Under the pieces are notes generated by a model. That model was not told the DNA's origin, made no database searches, and was given only the letters and a program-made list of their open reading frames with translations. This document shows positions 1 to 8,783 of a stretch of 48,600 nucleotides of DNA, in pieces. Within the stretch, counting starts at the first letter, position 1; each line of letters begins with the position of its first letter. Both the position numbers and the translations under genes were made by a program. The stretch lies in assembly GCA_944384105.1 (NCBI GenBank), contig CALWSC010000051.1, positions 1 through 48,600 of the forward strand. The letters are read 5' to 3'. Source of the DNA: an uncultured Lachnospiraceae bacterium. Lineage in GTDB: Bacteria > Bacillota > Clostridia > Lachnospirales > Lachnospiraceae.

Positions 1-736
<736 letters not shown>

Positions 737-754
737 CTATCTTAGCACACCTGC

Positions 755-1978
755 TTACTTCACGCAAACCTTTTTGAATTTCTTCTTGCCGCGCTTTAAC
801 ATTCTGCCCTCGCCGGCAAGGGAGCTCTTCTCCACCTGGAAGCGCACGTCGGTGATCTTCTCCCCGTCCAGGGAAACACCGCCCTGCTCAATCGCACGGC
901 GTCCCTCAGAACGGCTCGTCACGAGCTCCGCCTTCTGCAGCAGACTGATCAGGTCAATCTTATCATCTGTAAAATCCTCATCCGTCAGCTCAGTCGTCGG
1001 AATCTGCGCCGCCGCGCCGCCTGCAAACAGCGCACGCGCGCCGTCCTGCGCCTTCTTTGCCTCTTCCTCGCCGTGAACGAGCGCGGTCAGCTCATATGCG
1101 AGAATCTCCTTTGCCTTATTGAGCTGGCTGCCCTCCCACTTGTCCATCTCATCAATCTGCTCAAGCGACAGGAAGGTCAGCATGCGCAGGCACTTGAGCA
1201 CGTCCGCGTCTCCTACATTTCTCCAGTACTGATAGAAATCAAACGGAGAAGTCTTATTCGGGTCAAGCCATACGGCGCCGGACTGCGCCTTTCCCATCTT
1301 CTTGCCCTCGGAATTTAAGAGCAGCGTGATCGTCATCGCGCAGGCATTCTTTCCAAGTTTTCTGCGGATCAGCTCCGTACCGCCGAGCATATTGCTCCAC
1401 TGGTCGTCGCCGCCGAACTGCATATTGCAGCCGTATTTCTGGTACAGCATGTAGAAATCGTAGCTCTGCATAATCATGTAGTTAAATTCCAGGAAGGAGA
1501 GTCCCTTCTCCATTCTCTGCTTGTAGCATTCTGCACGCAGCATATTGTTGACAGAAAAGCAGGAACCCACCTCGCGCAGCAGCTCAATGTAATTTAAATT
1601 CAGCAGCCAGTCTGCGTTATTGACCATCAGAGCCTTACCTTCGGAAAAATCAATGAAGCGGCTCATCTGCTTTTTGAAGCAGTCACAGTTGTGCTGAATC
1701 GTCTCAGGCGTCATCATGGAGCGCATATCTGTCCTTCCGGACGGGTCGCCGATATAGCCGGTGCCGCCTCCGATCAGCGCGATCGGCTTATTTCCTGCCA
1801 TCTGCAGCCTCTTCATCAGGCAGAGCGCCATGAAATGTCCCACATGCAGGCTGTCTGCCGTCGGGTCAAAACCAATATAAAACGTAGCTTTTCCCGCGTT
1901 AATCAGCTCCTTAATCTCTTCCTCATCCGTCACCTGGGCGATCAGCCCGCGTGCCTTTAACTCGTCATAAATCGTCAT
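755..1978 (-). CDS. tyrS: Tyrosyl-tRNA synthetase
   Basis: Class I aminoacyl-tRNA synthetase, 407 residues, the usual length for bacterial TyrS. Seen: the HIGH-type motif as [11 protein letters not shown] (about residues 46-56), the Tyr-binding stretch GGDDQWSNM and the KMSKS-type motif as [12 protein letters not shown]. The C-terminal S4-like RNA-binding domain includes [19 protein letters not shown]. The ATG at 1978 follows AGGAGG with good spacing. It is expressed from its own promoter through a Tyr T-box leader (2024-2340), so expression should rise when uncharged tRNA-Tyr accumulates. Confidence 0.97.
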   Translation of the reverse strand: MTIYDELKARGLIAQVTDEEEIKELINAGKATFYIGFDPTADSLHVGHFMALCLMKRLQMAGNKPIALIGGGTGYIGDPSGRTDMRSMMTPETIQHNCDCFKKQMSRFIDFSEGKALMVNNADWLLNLNYIELLREVGSCFSVNNMLRAECYKQRMEKGLSFLEFNYMIMQSYDFYMLYQKYGCNMQFGGDDQWSNMLGGTELIRRKLGKNACAMTITLLLNSEGKKMGKAQSGAVWLDPNKTSPFDFYQYWRNVGDADVLKCLRMLTFLSLEQIDEMDKWEGSQLNKAKEILAYELTALVHGEEEAKKAQDGARALFAGGAAAQIPTTELTDEDFTDDKIDLISLLQKAELVTSRSEGRRAIEQGGVSLDGEKITDVRFQVEKSSLAGEGRMLKRGKKKFKKVCVK

Positions 1979-2016
1979 TTTTTTATTCCTCCTGTTCTTG
2001 CTGTGGGAAACTGTAA

Positions 2017-2063
2017 TAAAAAAGCTCCCGTCCTTTCGTCTGTACGACTAAAAGGACGAGAGC
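2017..2063 (-). terminator. T-box intrinsic terminator before tyrS
   Basis: On the minus strand GCTCTCGTCCTTT pairs with AAAGGACGGGAGC (13 bp stem, arms at about 2051-2063 and 2024-2036), followed by TTTTTT. It sits directly after the T-box sequence and before the tyrS ribosome binding site, as in transcription-attenuating T-box leaders. Confidence 0.9.
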
Positions 2064-2340
2064 GATAAGCTTCCCGTGTTACCACCTTTTTTCACAGGGC
2101 ACTCACATACCCTGCCTCAGTAAGCTGTCTTGGGGAAATCCCCGTCAACTGCCTGACGGTATAACGTCCGCCGACTCCGTCGCAGCCTATGAAGCATATG
2201 CTCCCTTCAGTGCGAAGCTCCGGGATGTATTCACAAACCGACCCTGCCCTGCGCCTCTCACCAGCCGGCAGCTCTCTGTGGGCGTCCTGATCTGCTACTT
2301 CTTCCCTTCACAGCTTTTCTGCGTTTTTATAAGCTATGCT
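2064..2340 (-). promoter_or_regulatory. T-box leader, tyrosine specific
   Basis: The minus-strand leader contains the T-box core GGTGGTAACACGGG (2073-2086 region) just upstream of the terminator. The stem I part includes GAATACATCCC, with the putative specifier codon TAC (2227-2229), a Tyr codon, matching the tyrS gene downstream. Other T-box landmarks, such as GCTGGTGAGA in the stem I distal part, are also visible. Established role: uncharged cognate tRNA pairs with the specifier and the T-box bulge and stabilises the antiterminator. Confidence 0.93.
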
Positions 2341-2343
2341 GTC

Positions 2344-2372
2344 AGTATACAAATGGCTGCGGGATTTGTCAA
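2344..2372 (-). promoter_or_regulatory. Promoter of the tyrS T-box transcript
   Basis: A consensus TTGACA (2367-2372) and TATACT (2344-2349) are separated by 17 bases on the minus strand. They sit immediately upstream of the T-box leader and just past the stop codon of the HMA gene. Confidence 0.85.
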
Positions 2373-2401
2373 GAGTACCTGGAAATTTTTTTATCTGCTG
2401 C

Positions 2402-2764
2402 TCAGTGTACGGATACCACCTTAAAGCCGGCGTCCTCCACCGCTTTCTTTAAGACACTGTCCTCCACCGGACGGTCGTAGGAGACAACCGCCTGATTCTT
2501 CTTTAAATCCACTTTTGCCGCCACTCCGTCTATCTTATTGAGGGAGGACGCCACGCTCTGCCTGCAGCGGTCACAGTGCATTCCCTCTATCCTGATGGTC
2601 TTCTCCCCAATCTTCGGATGATCGAGCACTTTGTCCTTCTCCTTTACCAGCCCTTTCGAGCCTCCGCCGCAGCATGCCCCTTCTCCTTTGAAATGCTTAA
2701 TAGAACCTTTTATCGCAAATAGGATAATTACGGTTGTAATCAGCAGTATAATCGCATCTGTCAT
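2402..2764 (-). CDS. Membrane-anchored heavy-metal-associated (HMA) domain protein
   Basis: 120 residues. Residues 1-20 form one hydrophobic helix (DAIILLITTVIILFAIKG). A short Cys-rich linker follows (GACCGGG) and then an HMA fold of about 65 residues carrying the metal-binding loop GMHCDRC (MxCxxC type). HMA domains bind soft or transition metals and usually pass them to partner ATPases. Here the domain is tethered to the membrane and is the last gene of the feo operon, so a role in metal handling beside FeoB is an inference. GAGG lies upstream of the ATG at 2764. The tyrS promoter follows about 30 bases after its stop, with no clear terminator between. Confidence 0.85.
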   Translation of the reverse strand: MTDAIILLITTVIILFAIKGSIKHFKGEGACCGGGSKGLVKEKDKVLDHPKIGEKTIRIEGMHCDRCRQSVASSLNKIDGVAAKVDLKKNQAVVSYDRPVEDSVLKKAVEDAGFKVVSVH

Positions 2765-2779
2765 ATATGTTCGCCTCTT

Positions 2780-2902
2780 TTATTGCCTATTCTTCCATTT
2801 CTTCTTGATCCATGTCACGAGCTGATACACTCCCACGCCCACAAAATAAATAACAAGCAGGCCGCCGATCATATAAAACATGGAACCTGTCGAGTCACCC
2901 AT
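2780..2902 (-). CDS. Tiny single-helix membrane peptide in feo operon
   Basis: A 40-residue frame with one hydrophobic helix (about residues 8-30) and a strongly basic tail (WIKKKWKNRQ). The ATG at 2902 overlaps the last codons of the Cys-rich FeoB-associated gene (stop at 2895), and GGAAGG precedes it at a workable distance, which supports translation by coupling. The stop lies 15 bases before the HMA gene start. I do not recognise a family. Position and architecture suggest a small accessory of the FeoB complex, but that is inference. Confidence 0.6.
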   Translation of the reverse strand: MGDSTGSMFYMIGGLLVIYFVGVGVYQLVTWIKKKWKNRQ

Positions 2903-3074
2903 TTACCTTCCCGGCTCCTTTCTGGAGGCAGCTTCCGGAACAGCTGCTGCAGTGACCGCTGCACCCTGTACAGCCGCAGCATCCTGCGCCCGGATTCTTT
3001 CTGTTTTTTACCATTCGTACAATGAGGAAGCCGCTGTACAAAAGGATCGCGCCGCCTATTATAACATCTGCCAT
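2895..3074 (-). CDS. FeoB-associated Cys-rich membrane protein
   Basis: 59 residues from the ATG at 3074 (MADVIIGGAI). This start is preferred over an ATG at 3095 because AAGGTGG lies 7-8 bases upstream. One transmembrane helix (about residues 3-22) is followed by a basic stretch and a Cys-rich tail (GCCGCTGCSGHCSSCSGSC) with eight cysteines. This matches the small FeoB-associated Cys-rich membrane proteins found next to feoB in Clostridia. Their function is unproven; the cysteines may bind iron or a cluster. It lies directly downstream of feoB. Confidence 0.85.
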   Translation of the reverse strand: MADVIIGGAILLYSGFLIVRMVKNRKNPGAGCCGCTGCSGHCSSCSGSCLQKGAGKVNG

Positions 3075-3112
3075 GATAACCACCTTCCTTTCCATTTTCG
3101 ATTATGTGCCGA

Positions 3113-3138
3113 TACCGGCGGCATCCTGCCGCCGGTAC
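3113..3138 (-). repeat. Perfect hairpin after feoB
   Basis: TACCGGCGGCA and TGCCGCCGGTA form a perfect 11 bp stem with a 3-base loop, starting 8 bases or so after the feoB stop codon. No T-run follows in either direction, so it is more likely an mRNA 3'-end stabiliser or processing site between feoB and the small downstream genes than a terminator. Confidence 0.6.
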
Positions 3139-3145
3139 GATATAT

Positions 3146-5323
3146 TTATGCTTCTACAGAACGTTTTGCATATACCTTTCTGTCTTTGTACGGATCCGGC
3201 CTGAACAGCAGGAACGCAAATACAATCGCTACAAGGATACCCACTGCGGAACCAACGGTAAACGCACCGCCCAGAATCAGTCTTCCGATCTGATATATAC
3301 TCAGGCATACGAGATAAGCAAAGATGTTCTGGAACAGAATAGCAAACCAGAACCACTTTCTGGACTGCATCTGCTGCGCCATGGTTGCGATTGCAGCCAG
3401 GCACGGTGAATCCAGCATGTTGAACAGCAGGAAAGAGAAGCCTGCAAGCGCAGTCGGAAACCACGTCTGAACACCTGCCGCAACTGTAATGGCATCTTCT
3501 GTATCTCCCTGCACATTTGCAAGAACGCCCATTGTGGAAACAATCGCCTCTTTTGCAGTGAATCCTGACAGAGCCGCTGCCACCGGCTGCCACTCGCCGA
3601 ATCCCAGCGGGGCAAACAGCGGCGCGATCACACCTGCAATTGCAGCAAGCAGGCTGTCATTGCTCTCTACCATTCCAAAACCGCCGTCGGTGAATCCAAA
3701 GCCGCCCAGGAACCACATCACTACGCATGCAAGGAACAGAATGGTACCTGCTTTGATAACGTAACCTTTTAATCTCTCTAAAACGTGCAGAAGTACAGTC
3801 TTAGCAGAAGGAATATGGTACTGCGGCAGCTCCATAACGAACGGAGCCGGCTCGCCGGAGAACGGCTTTGTCTTCTTCAGGATAATAGCCGCCAGCAGTA
3901 CAGCAAGGATTCCGAGGAAATACATCAGCGGAGCTACCCATCCTCCAGCCTCATAGCTGCCGGTCGCATAGCTTGCCATTACGCCTCCCATCAGGGCAAT
4001 GACCGGTAATTTCGCTCCGCACGGAATAAAGGTCGCCGTCATAATGGTAAGACGTCTGTCATTATCCGCCTCAATGGTCTTGGAAGCCATAATGCCCGGG
4101 ATACCGCATCCAGAAGAGATCAGCAGCGGAATAAAGCTCTTGCCTGACAGTCCGAAATGACGGAACACACGATCCATAACGAATGCGATGCGGACCATAT
4201 AACCGCAGTCCTCGAGAATGGACAGGAACAAAAACAGAATCGCCATCTGCGGAATGAATCCGAGTACCGCGCCCAGACCGCCGATGATACCGTCAACCAC
4301 AAGGCTCTGAACTACCTCACTTGCGCCGACCATCGTAAGGAAACTTGTCACCGCGTCCTGAATCGCGACTACAAAGACGTCGTTCGTCCAGTCTGTCACA
4401 AAGGTTCCCACGGTCGTTACCGATATGTAATAAACGAGTCCCATGACTACGAGAAAAATCGGAATACCCAAAATACGGTTTGTCACAATACGGTCAATCT
4501 TATCAGAAGTCGTAAGCTTGTGCGCCGCCTTCTTCACCGTTGAGGATACCAGCTTCTGAATATATTTGTAGCGCTCGTCTGTGATAATACTCTCCATATC
4601 GTCGTCGCGCTTTTTCTCAATCTCCGCGGCGTCTGAACGGATCTGCTGCAGCGTCTGTTTTCCAAGGGTTATATCCCCGGTCACCTTGCTGTCATTCTCC
4701 AGAAGCTTGATTGCATACCACCTCTCTTTATTCGATGCTACGCTTCCGCTGATCTGGTTTTCCACATCCGAAATCGCCTTCTCGATCTCCTCTGAGAAGA
4801 TACTCTTCGGAATCTTCAGTTCTCTCTTCTTCGCTAAGTGTACCGCTTCGCGCACCACTTCGTCAAGACCTGTTCCCTTTAACGCAGAGGTAGTTACAAT
4901 CGGGCAGCCGAGCACCATGCCGAGGCGCTTTGTATCGATCTTAATTCCGTTTTTATCCAGCATATCTGCCATATTCAGGGCGATTACAACCGGAATGCCG
5001 GTCTCAAGAAGCTGTGTCGTCAGATACAGGTTTCTCTCAATATTCGTTGCATCAACCAGATTAATAATCGCATCCGGATTTTCCTTTAACAGGTAATCAC
5101 GGCTTACCACTTCCTCCAGAGTGTAGGGTGACAGGGAATAGATTCCCGGAAGGTCCGTGACGATAACTTCCTCCGATTCCTTTTTTCCTTTGATTTTACC
5201 TTCTTTTTTTTCCACTGTAACACCCGGCCAGTTTCCAACATACTGGTTGGCTCCGGTCAGCGCGTTAAACATTGTCGTTTTCCCGCAGTTCGGGTTTCCG
5301 GCAAGCGCAATCCTAATTGCCAT
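3146..5323 (-). CDS. feoB: Ferrous iron transporter FeoB
   Basis: 725 residues; the inner-membrane Fe(II) uptake protein. The N-terminal G domain shows G1 GNPNCGKTT (about residues 8-16), G3 DLPGIYS and G4 NMAD, followed by the helical regulatory domain up to about residue 270. The membrane part has the conserved Gate-type motifs, including SSGCGIPGIMASKTI and FIPCGAKLPV, and about eight to ten hydrophobic helices. Length is typical for Firmicute FeoB, which lacks the large C-terminal domain of enterobacteria. The ATG at 5323 follows GAGGA. It lies between feoA and the Cys-rich accessory gene, in an operon probably controlled by the divergent DtxR-like regulator. Confidence 0.97.
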   Translation of the reverse strand: MAIRIALAGNPNCGKTTMFNALTGANQYVGNWPGVTVEKKEGKIKGKKESEEVIVTDLPGIYSLSPYTLEEVVSRDYLLKENPDAIINLVDATNIERNLYLTTQLLETGIPVVIALNMADMLDKNGIKIDTKRLGMVLGCPIVTTSALKGTGLDEVVREAVHLAKKRELKIPKSIFSEEIEKAISDVENQISGSVASNKERWYAIKLLENDSKVTGDITLGKQTLQQIRSDAAEIEKKRDDDMESIITDERYKYIQKLVSSTVKKAAHKLTTSDKIDRIVTNRILGIPIFLVVMGLVYYISVTTVGTFVTDWTNDVFVVAIQDAVTSFLTMVGASEVVQSLVVDGIIGGLGAVLGFIPQMAILFLFLSILEDCGYMVRIAFVMDRVFRHFGLSGKSFIPLLISSGCGIPGIMASKTIEADNDRRLTIMTATFIPCGAKLPVIALMGGVMASYATGSYEAGGWVAPLMYFLGILAVLLAAIILKKTKPFSGEPAPFVMELPQYHIPSAKTVLLHVLERLKGYVIKAGTILFLACVVMWFLGGFGFTDGGFGMVESNDSLLAAIAGVIAPLFAPLGFGEWQPVAAALSGFTAKEAIVSTMGVLANVQGDTEDAITVAAGVQTWFPTALAGFSFLLFNMLDSPCLAAIATMAQQMQSRKWFWFAILFQNIFAYLVCLSIYQIGRLILGGAFTVGSAVGILVAIVFAFLLFRPDPYKDRKVYAKRSVEA

Positions 5324-5383
5324 AACAATATCCTCCTCAAACGCATAACAGTTAGTCTTTATTAACTCTCTGTCAAAAAAATA

Positions 5384-5607
5384 TTATTTTTCCTTAATCT
5401 GTACGCACTGAGCGTCCTGTTTTCTGAGCGAGAGTTCATATCCTCTTACTGTAATCTCCACCGGATCGCCAAGCGGCGCCACCTTGCGGACAAAAATTTC
5501 ACATCCCTTTGTGATTCCCATGTCCATGATGCGGTGTTTGTACGCGCCGTCACCCTCGATCTTCGTAACCACTACTGTTGTGCCTACCTGTGCATCACGC
5601 AGCGTCA
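5384..5607 (-). CDS. feoA: FeoA-type protein (SH3-like), copy next to feoB
   Basis: 74 residues from ATG 5607 (MTLRDAQVGTT). This start is preferred to the longer frame up to 5659 because GGGAGGAGAAG lies just upstream and the longer version would translate the palindromic repeat at 5636-5667. FeoA proteins are small SH3-like cytosolic partners of FeoB. Seen: the family pattern HRIMDMGITKGCEIFV...APLGDPVEITVRGYELSLR. It ends 60 bases before feoB. Confidence 0.9.
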
Positions 5608-5635
5608 TTCCTTCTTCTCCTCCCTTCTGAGCCCT

Positions 5636-5667
5636 CATGCCGCCTATCCGGCGGCGCACTTTCTTAG
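5636..5667 (-). repeat. Intra-operon palindromic repeat, copy 1
   Basis: Minus strand: CTAAGAAAGTGCGCC followed by GCCGGATAGGCGGCATG. The core GCCGCC-GGATA-GGCGGC forms a 6 bp stem. Near-identical copies are at 25553-25584 and 36558-36590. This copy lies between the two feoA genes, in the same orientation relative to transcription as the others. Confidence 0.7.
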
Positions 5668-5712
5668 TAAAAAGTTCATCCTATCTGCTGTGAACGGAGC
5701 AAAGCCGTATTC

Positions 5713-5931
5713 TCACAGTTGCACCATGATTCGCTTCGCCATATCCTCGTTAATCGCAACCCTGGAATCCTTGATATTGACAATCAGACTTCCGTTGATT
5801 CTGGAAATCACGGATACCTTCGCATCCTCAACGAATCCCAGGCCGGCAAGAAAGCGCTTCGTCTCCGCCGCTCCTCCAATCCGCTTGATGAGTCCGCTCT
5901 CACCATTCTGTAAAAAAATCATTGGCTGCAT
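5713..5931 (-). CDS. feoA: FeoA-type protein, first gene of the feo operon
   Basis: 72 residues, a complete FeoA/SH3-like fold by pattern: RIGGAAETKRFLAGLGFVED, then SVISRINGSLIVNIKDSRVAI. It differs clearly from the second FeoA at 5384-5607. Two FeoA paralogs in one feo operon are common in Clostridia, and both probably contact FeoB. It is the first gene after the DtxR-like operator, with an AAGGAGA-type ribosome binding site. Its promoter is seen at 6003-6031. Confidence 0.9.
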   Translation of the reverse strand: MQPMIFLQNGESGLIKRIGGAAETKRFLAGLGFVEDAKVSVISRINGSLIVNIKDSRVAINEDMAKRIMVQL

Positions 5932-5971
5932 AACCTTATCTCCTTTTCGTTCATCACAGATGATTTGTTTA

Positions 5972-6014
5972 AACTAATTAGTTATATCTAACCTCATTAG
6001 ATAGCATACGCTAA
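5972..6014. promoter_or_regulatory. Tandem DtxR-like operator in the feo/dtxR intergenic region
   Basis: The plus strand shows AACTAATTAGTT (5972-5983, perfect palindrome), overlapping TTAGTTATATCTAACCTCA (5978-5996). The latter matches 13 of 19 positions of the classical DtxR box TTAGGTTAGCCTAACCTAA. A third TTAG...CTAA pair spans 5997-6014. The cluster overlaps the -10 region and probable transcription start of the feo promoter, where a repressor would block transcription. Confidence 0.65.
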
Positions 6015-6031
6015 CTTCTCGGTATTGTCAA
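6003..6031 (-). promoter_or_regulatory. Promoter of the feo operon
   Basis: TTGACA (6026-6031) and TATGCT (6003-6008) on the minus strand are separated by 17 bases. The -10 lies inside the DtxR-like repeats. Confidence 0.8.
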
Positions 6032-6074
6032 TAGTTTTTTAGATTTTTTCAAAAATTTCAACATCCACTAGGAA

Positions 6075-6102
6075 TTGTTCTCTATTTATGGTACCATATA
6101 GA
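6075..6102 (+). promoter_or_regulatory. Probable promoter of the dtxR-like gene
   Basis: TTGTTC (6075-6080) and TATAGA (6097-6102) have a 16-base spacer. A perfect 12 bp palindrome, TATGGTACCATA, lies at 6087-6098 and touches the -10. It could be a second operator or chance. Confidence 0.5.
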
Positions 6103-6144
6103 CAGAATCACGTTTATTATAAATAATCAGTGAAGGAGTGCTTT

Positions 6145-6525
6145 ATGATGAAAATTCAAAAATCTGCAGAAGATTATCTGGAAACCATACTGATGCTTTC
6201 CTTCAGCGGAGAAGGCGTTCATTCGATCAATATCGCAGCCGCTTTGAATTTTTCCAAGCCCAGCGTCAGTATCGCCATGAAAAAGCTTCGCGAGAACGGA
6301 TATGTCACGGTTGACGAGGAGGATCATATTCATCTGACTGAGAGCGGCAGGGCAATTGCCGAGAAGATTTATGAACGTCACGTTGTGCTCACAGATATGC
6401 TCATACGGCTGGGTGTTGACGAAAACACAGCAAAAGAGGATGCCTGCCGGATCGAGCATGTGATCAGCGATGAGAGCTTTTCCAGAATCAAAGAACATTT
6501 TGCAGAACATTCCGATCAGAAATGA
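6145..6525 (+). CDS. DtxR/MntR-family metal-dependent repressor
   Basis: 126 residues from ATG 6145, which has GAAGGAG upstream; the GTG at 6130 lies within the leader and is unlikely. A winged-helix DNA-binding domain (residues 1-70) is followed by the metal-binding dimerisation helices. The ligands of the family are present: D10, E13, H79, C101, E104 and H105. Cys at position 101 in EDACRIEHVIS matches the iron-type DtxR/IdeR sequence rather than the Glu of MntR, so Fe(II) sensing is favoured. The C-terminal SH3 domain of DtxR is absent, as in short clostridial forms. It is divergent from the feo operon and probably represses it under iron-replete conditions. Confidence 0.9.
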   Translation: MMKIQKSAEDYLETILMLSFSGEGVHSINIAAALNFSKPSVSIAMKKLRENGYVTVDEEDHIHLTESGRAIAEKIYERHVVLTDMLIRLGVDENTAKEDACRIEHVISDESFSRIKEHFAEHSDQK

Positions 6526-6537
6526 AAGATATGAAAA

Positions 6538-6584
6538 GCGGCGCAGCACCGGATATCCCGGGCTGCGCCGCAGTTGTTTTTATT
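6538..6584 (+). terminator. Terminator after dtxR-like gene
   Basis: GCGGCGCAGC (6538-6547) pairs with GCTGCGCCGC (6562-6571), a 10 bp GC stem whose inner bases extend it further. AGTTGTTTTTATT follows. It lies between two convergent genes and overlaps the last codon of rnhA, so it may also stop rnhA transcripts (TTTTC on the minus side). Confidence 0.85.
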
Positions 6585-7056
6585 CGTTTATTGTATCCTC
6601 CAGAAGTTCTGTTCCGTCCGCGGCCCCTGTCGCGAGCGCATCGCAGCGCTCGTTCATCTCATGGCCGTCATGTCCCTTAACCCAGATAAACTTTACCCGG
6701 TGCGGTTCCTTTGCCTTTAACAGCCGCTTCCACAGATCCGTATTCTTGACCGGCTCGTTCTTTGAGCGCTTCCAGCCCTTCTTTACCCAGCCGTCAATCC
6801 AGCCAAGGTTAAAGGCGTTTACAAGATACTGCGAATCGGAGTACAGCTCCACCTCACATGGTTTTGTCAGTGCCTCCAGACCCACGATTGCCGCCATAAG
6901 TTCCATGCGGTTGTTTGTTGTCTTCCGATAGCCGGCTGAGTATTCTCTCTCGTGCAGATTTCCCCTGCTGTCTGTATAATGCAGGATACAGCCGTAGCCG
7001 CCCGGTCCGTCCGGGTTGCCGCGCGCTGATCCGTCTGTATAAATCCGAACTAACAT
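6580..7056 (-). CDS. rnhA: Ribonuclease HI
   Basis: 158 residues. It cleaves the RNA strand of RNA-DNA hybrids. Catalytic acidic residues are visible: D in [18 protein letters not shown] in NRMELMA, D in [11 protein letters not shown], and the His/Asp pair in [15 protein letters not shown]. The start ATG at 7056 ([10 protein letters not shown]) overlaps the stop of the MutS-like gene, giving translational coupling. The upstream extension to 7113 would add non-family residues. It is the last gene of the hem operon transcript. Confidence 0.95.
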   Translation of the reverse strand: MLVRIYTDGSARGNPDGPGGYGCILHYTDSRGNLHEREYSAGYRKTTNNRMELMAAIVGLEALTKPCEVELYSDSQYLVNAFNLGWIDGWVKKGWKRSKNEPVKNTDLWKRLLKAKEPHRVKFIWVKGHDGHEMNERCDALATGAADGTELLEDTINE

Positions 7057-8783
7057 GTTCCTTCTCCCTGTCTGTTTTCTGTGACTGCCTGTTTTGTGAG
7101 GACATGCTCCCACACCCCGCTCTTTTCAAAGACCGCAGCGGCATGGCGCGCCTCCTCTACAAGCTTTTCGTCATATCCGATCATCTCAAGCAGCGCAATC
7201 GCATTTCTCGACACCGCGCGTCCCTCTCGGAGCAGGTAATCGAATACCACATCGTTTTCCAGGATCTGCTCTTCGAAATGGTAGTTCTCATAGATACCTT
7301 CCAAAATATAAGACAGCTCAATGTCGTGCGTTGCTGCAAAAGAGATCACCCATGGGCAGTTCAGGAAACGGAGTATGCGCGAGGACGCTGCGATACGTTC
7401 GATTGTATTCGTACCCCTCAGTACCTCATCCACGATGCACAGCATTGGTTCCTTCTTTTTGCTCTCATCGAGAATCCGCTTCAGAGATTTGATCTCCACT
7501 ATATAGTAGCTCTCCCCGCCCTGCAGGTTATCGCGCAGCGCCATCGAGGTCAATACTTTCATCATGTTTGCCCGGTAGTACTGTGCTGTGCACGTATAGA
7601 TTGTCTGCGCAAAAATCGCATTGATCGCCACATTTTTTAAAAATGTGGATTTACCTGAGGCGTTTGAACCTGTGACGAGAACTCCGCCGAATACCGTAAT
7701 GCTGTTCGCTACCGGCTCCGCAATCAGCGGATGATAGAGATCACGAACTTCCATATACGCTTCTTTTCCGGGTACGAATTCCGGCAGGCAGTAGTATGTC
7801 AGATATTCGCGGTACGACGCAATGGCGATCGCGCTGTCGAGAATCCCGATATTTTCCAGCAGAACATCGGCGTCCTTTTCCATGCCGCCAAAAAGCCGCA
7901 CCATGGAATAGAACTGTATCAGATCCAACAGAAATACAAGGTTAATATATGTGAGGATAATCCCCTCAAGTCCCTCGCCTACGCCGTTCTTCTGTACAAC
8001 CACCTTAGATTTTCTGCGAATGACATTCATTGCCTTTGCACTCTTTACAAGCGCCTCCGTATAGCCCGAAAGCGCGTCAAGCTTCAGCTTCCCGAGCTTC
8101 TCTCCCGCCGACGCGAGCTGAAGCAGGCACACAAAGCTGCGCAGATACGGCTCTACCTTTTCCATTGCACGCACATGCGTTGTCACATTCCACGCGATCA
8201 CGCCGAGCAGGATAAAGATACCGAATACCGGAATCGTGACGGCACAGCCGATACCTGCCAGGACTGCAAGCAGCTGCAGGATATAGACGAGCGGACTTTT
8301 CTGCTGTACATCCTTGAGCGCAAAGATATAGTCGGACATCGACATATTCGCCGGCCGTCCAATCTCATGCAGAAGCATCTGCACCGCCTCTCTTTGCTCC
8401 TTATGAGAGCGGAAGTATTCTACAAGCTCATCCCGCTTTTTAAGCTCATCACTGTTGAAAAGCGGTTTTCTCAGTACATAGTACAGATAGTCCTCCCCGC
8501 AGCTTGACACTGTCTGATTGAGCATCATGAATACGCTGTCCATATCCAGATCGTTCCATGTCGTATCGTCAACCATAAAGGAGCCGGCGCCCTTTCTTTT
8601 GGCATAGTGCGAGATCCGCTCCAGTTCTTCATAGGTGTATTCCCTCTCCGGAATTGTTCCCCAGTTTCTGCGCAGTCTCATCAGAAACATCCGCTTCTGG
8701 GAATGTCTCTCAAAGAGAAGCACAGCCGCAAACAGGCCGATCACCAGAGCTGTTACGGCGAGGGTAATCATCGTATCCGTCAT
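7050..8783 (-). CDS. Membrane-anchored MutS-like ATPase (domain V only)
   Basis: 577 residues. Seen: an N-terminal transmembrane helix (about residues 7-25), two more hydrophobic helices near 170-205, then an all-helical middle. The C-terminal MutS ATPase domain shows Walker [11 protein letters not shown], Walker [14 protein letters not shown] and a THD motif near the end. The mismatch-recognition and connector domains (I-II) of MutS are missing, so this is not the mismatch repair MutS. It resembles the uncharacterised MutS-related family of Firmicutes with N-terminal helices. The ATG overlaps the hemL stop by 4 bases (ATGA), and its stop overlaps the rnhA start. Function unknown; coupling to hem and rnhA may reflect operon accretion. 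Confidence 0.88.
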   Translation of the reverse strand: MTDTMITLAVTALVIGLFAAVLLFERHSQKRMFLMRLRRNWGTIPEREYTYEELERISHYAKRKGAGSFMVDDTTWNDLDMDSVFMMLNQTVSSCGEDYLYYVLRKPLFNSDELKKRDELVEYFRSHKEQREAVQMLLHEIGRPANMSMSDYIFALKDVQQKSPLVYILQLLAVLAGIGCAVTIPVFGIFILLGVIAWNVTTHVRAMEKVEPYLRSFVCLLQLASAGEKLGKLKLDALSGYTEALVKSAKAMNVIRRKSKVVVQKNGVGEGLEGIILTYINLVFLLDLIQFYSMVRLFGGMEKDADVLLENIGILDSAIAIASYREYLTYYCLPEFVPGKEAYMEVRDLYHPLIAEPVANSITVFGGVLVTGSNASGKSTFLKNVAINAIFAQTIYTCTAQYYRANMMKVLTSMALRDNLQGGESYYIVEIKSLKRILDESKKKEPMLCIVDEVLRGTNTIERIAASSRILRFLNCPWVISFAATHDIELSYILEGIYENYHFEEQILENDVVFDYLLREGRAVSRNAIALLEMIGYDEKLVEEARHAAAVFEKSGVWEHVLTKQAVTENRQGEGTC

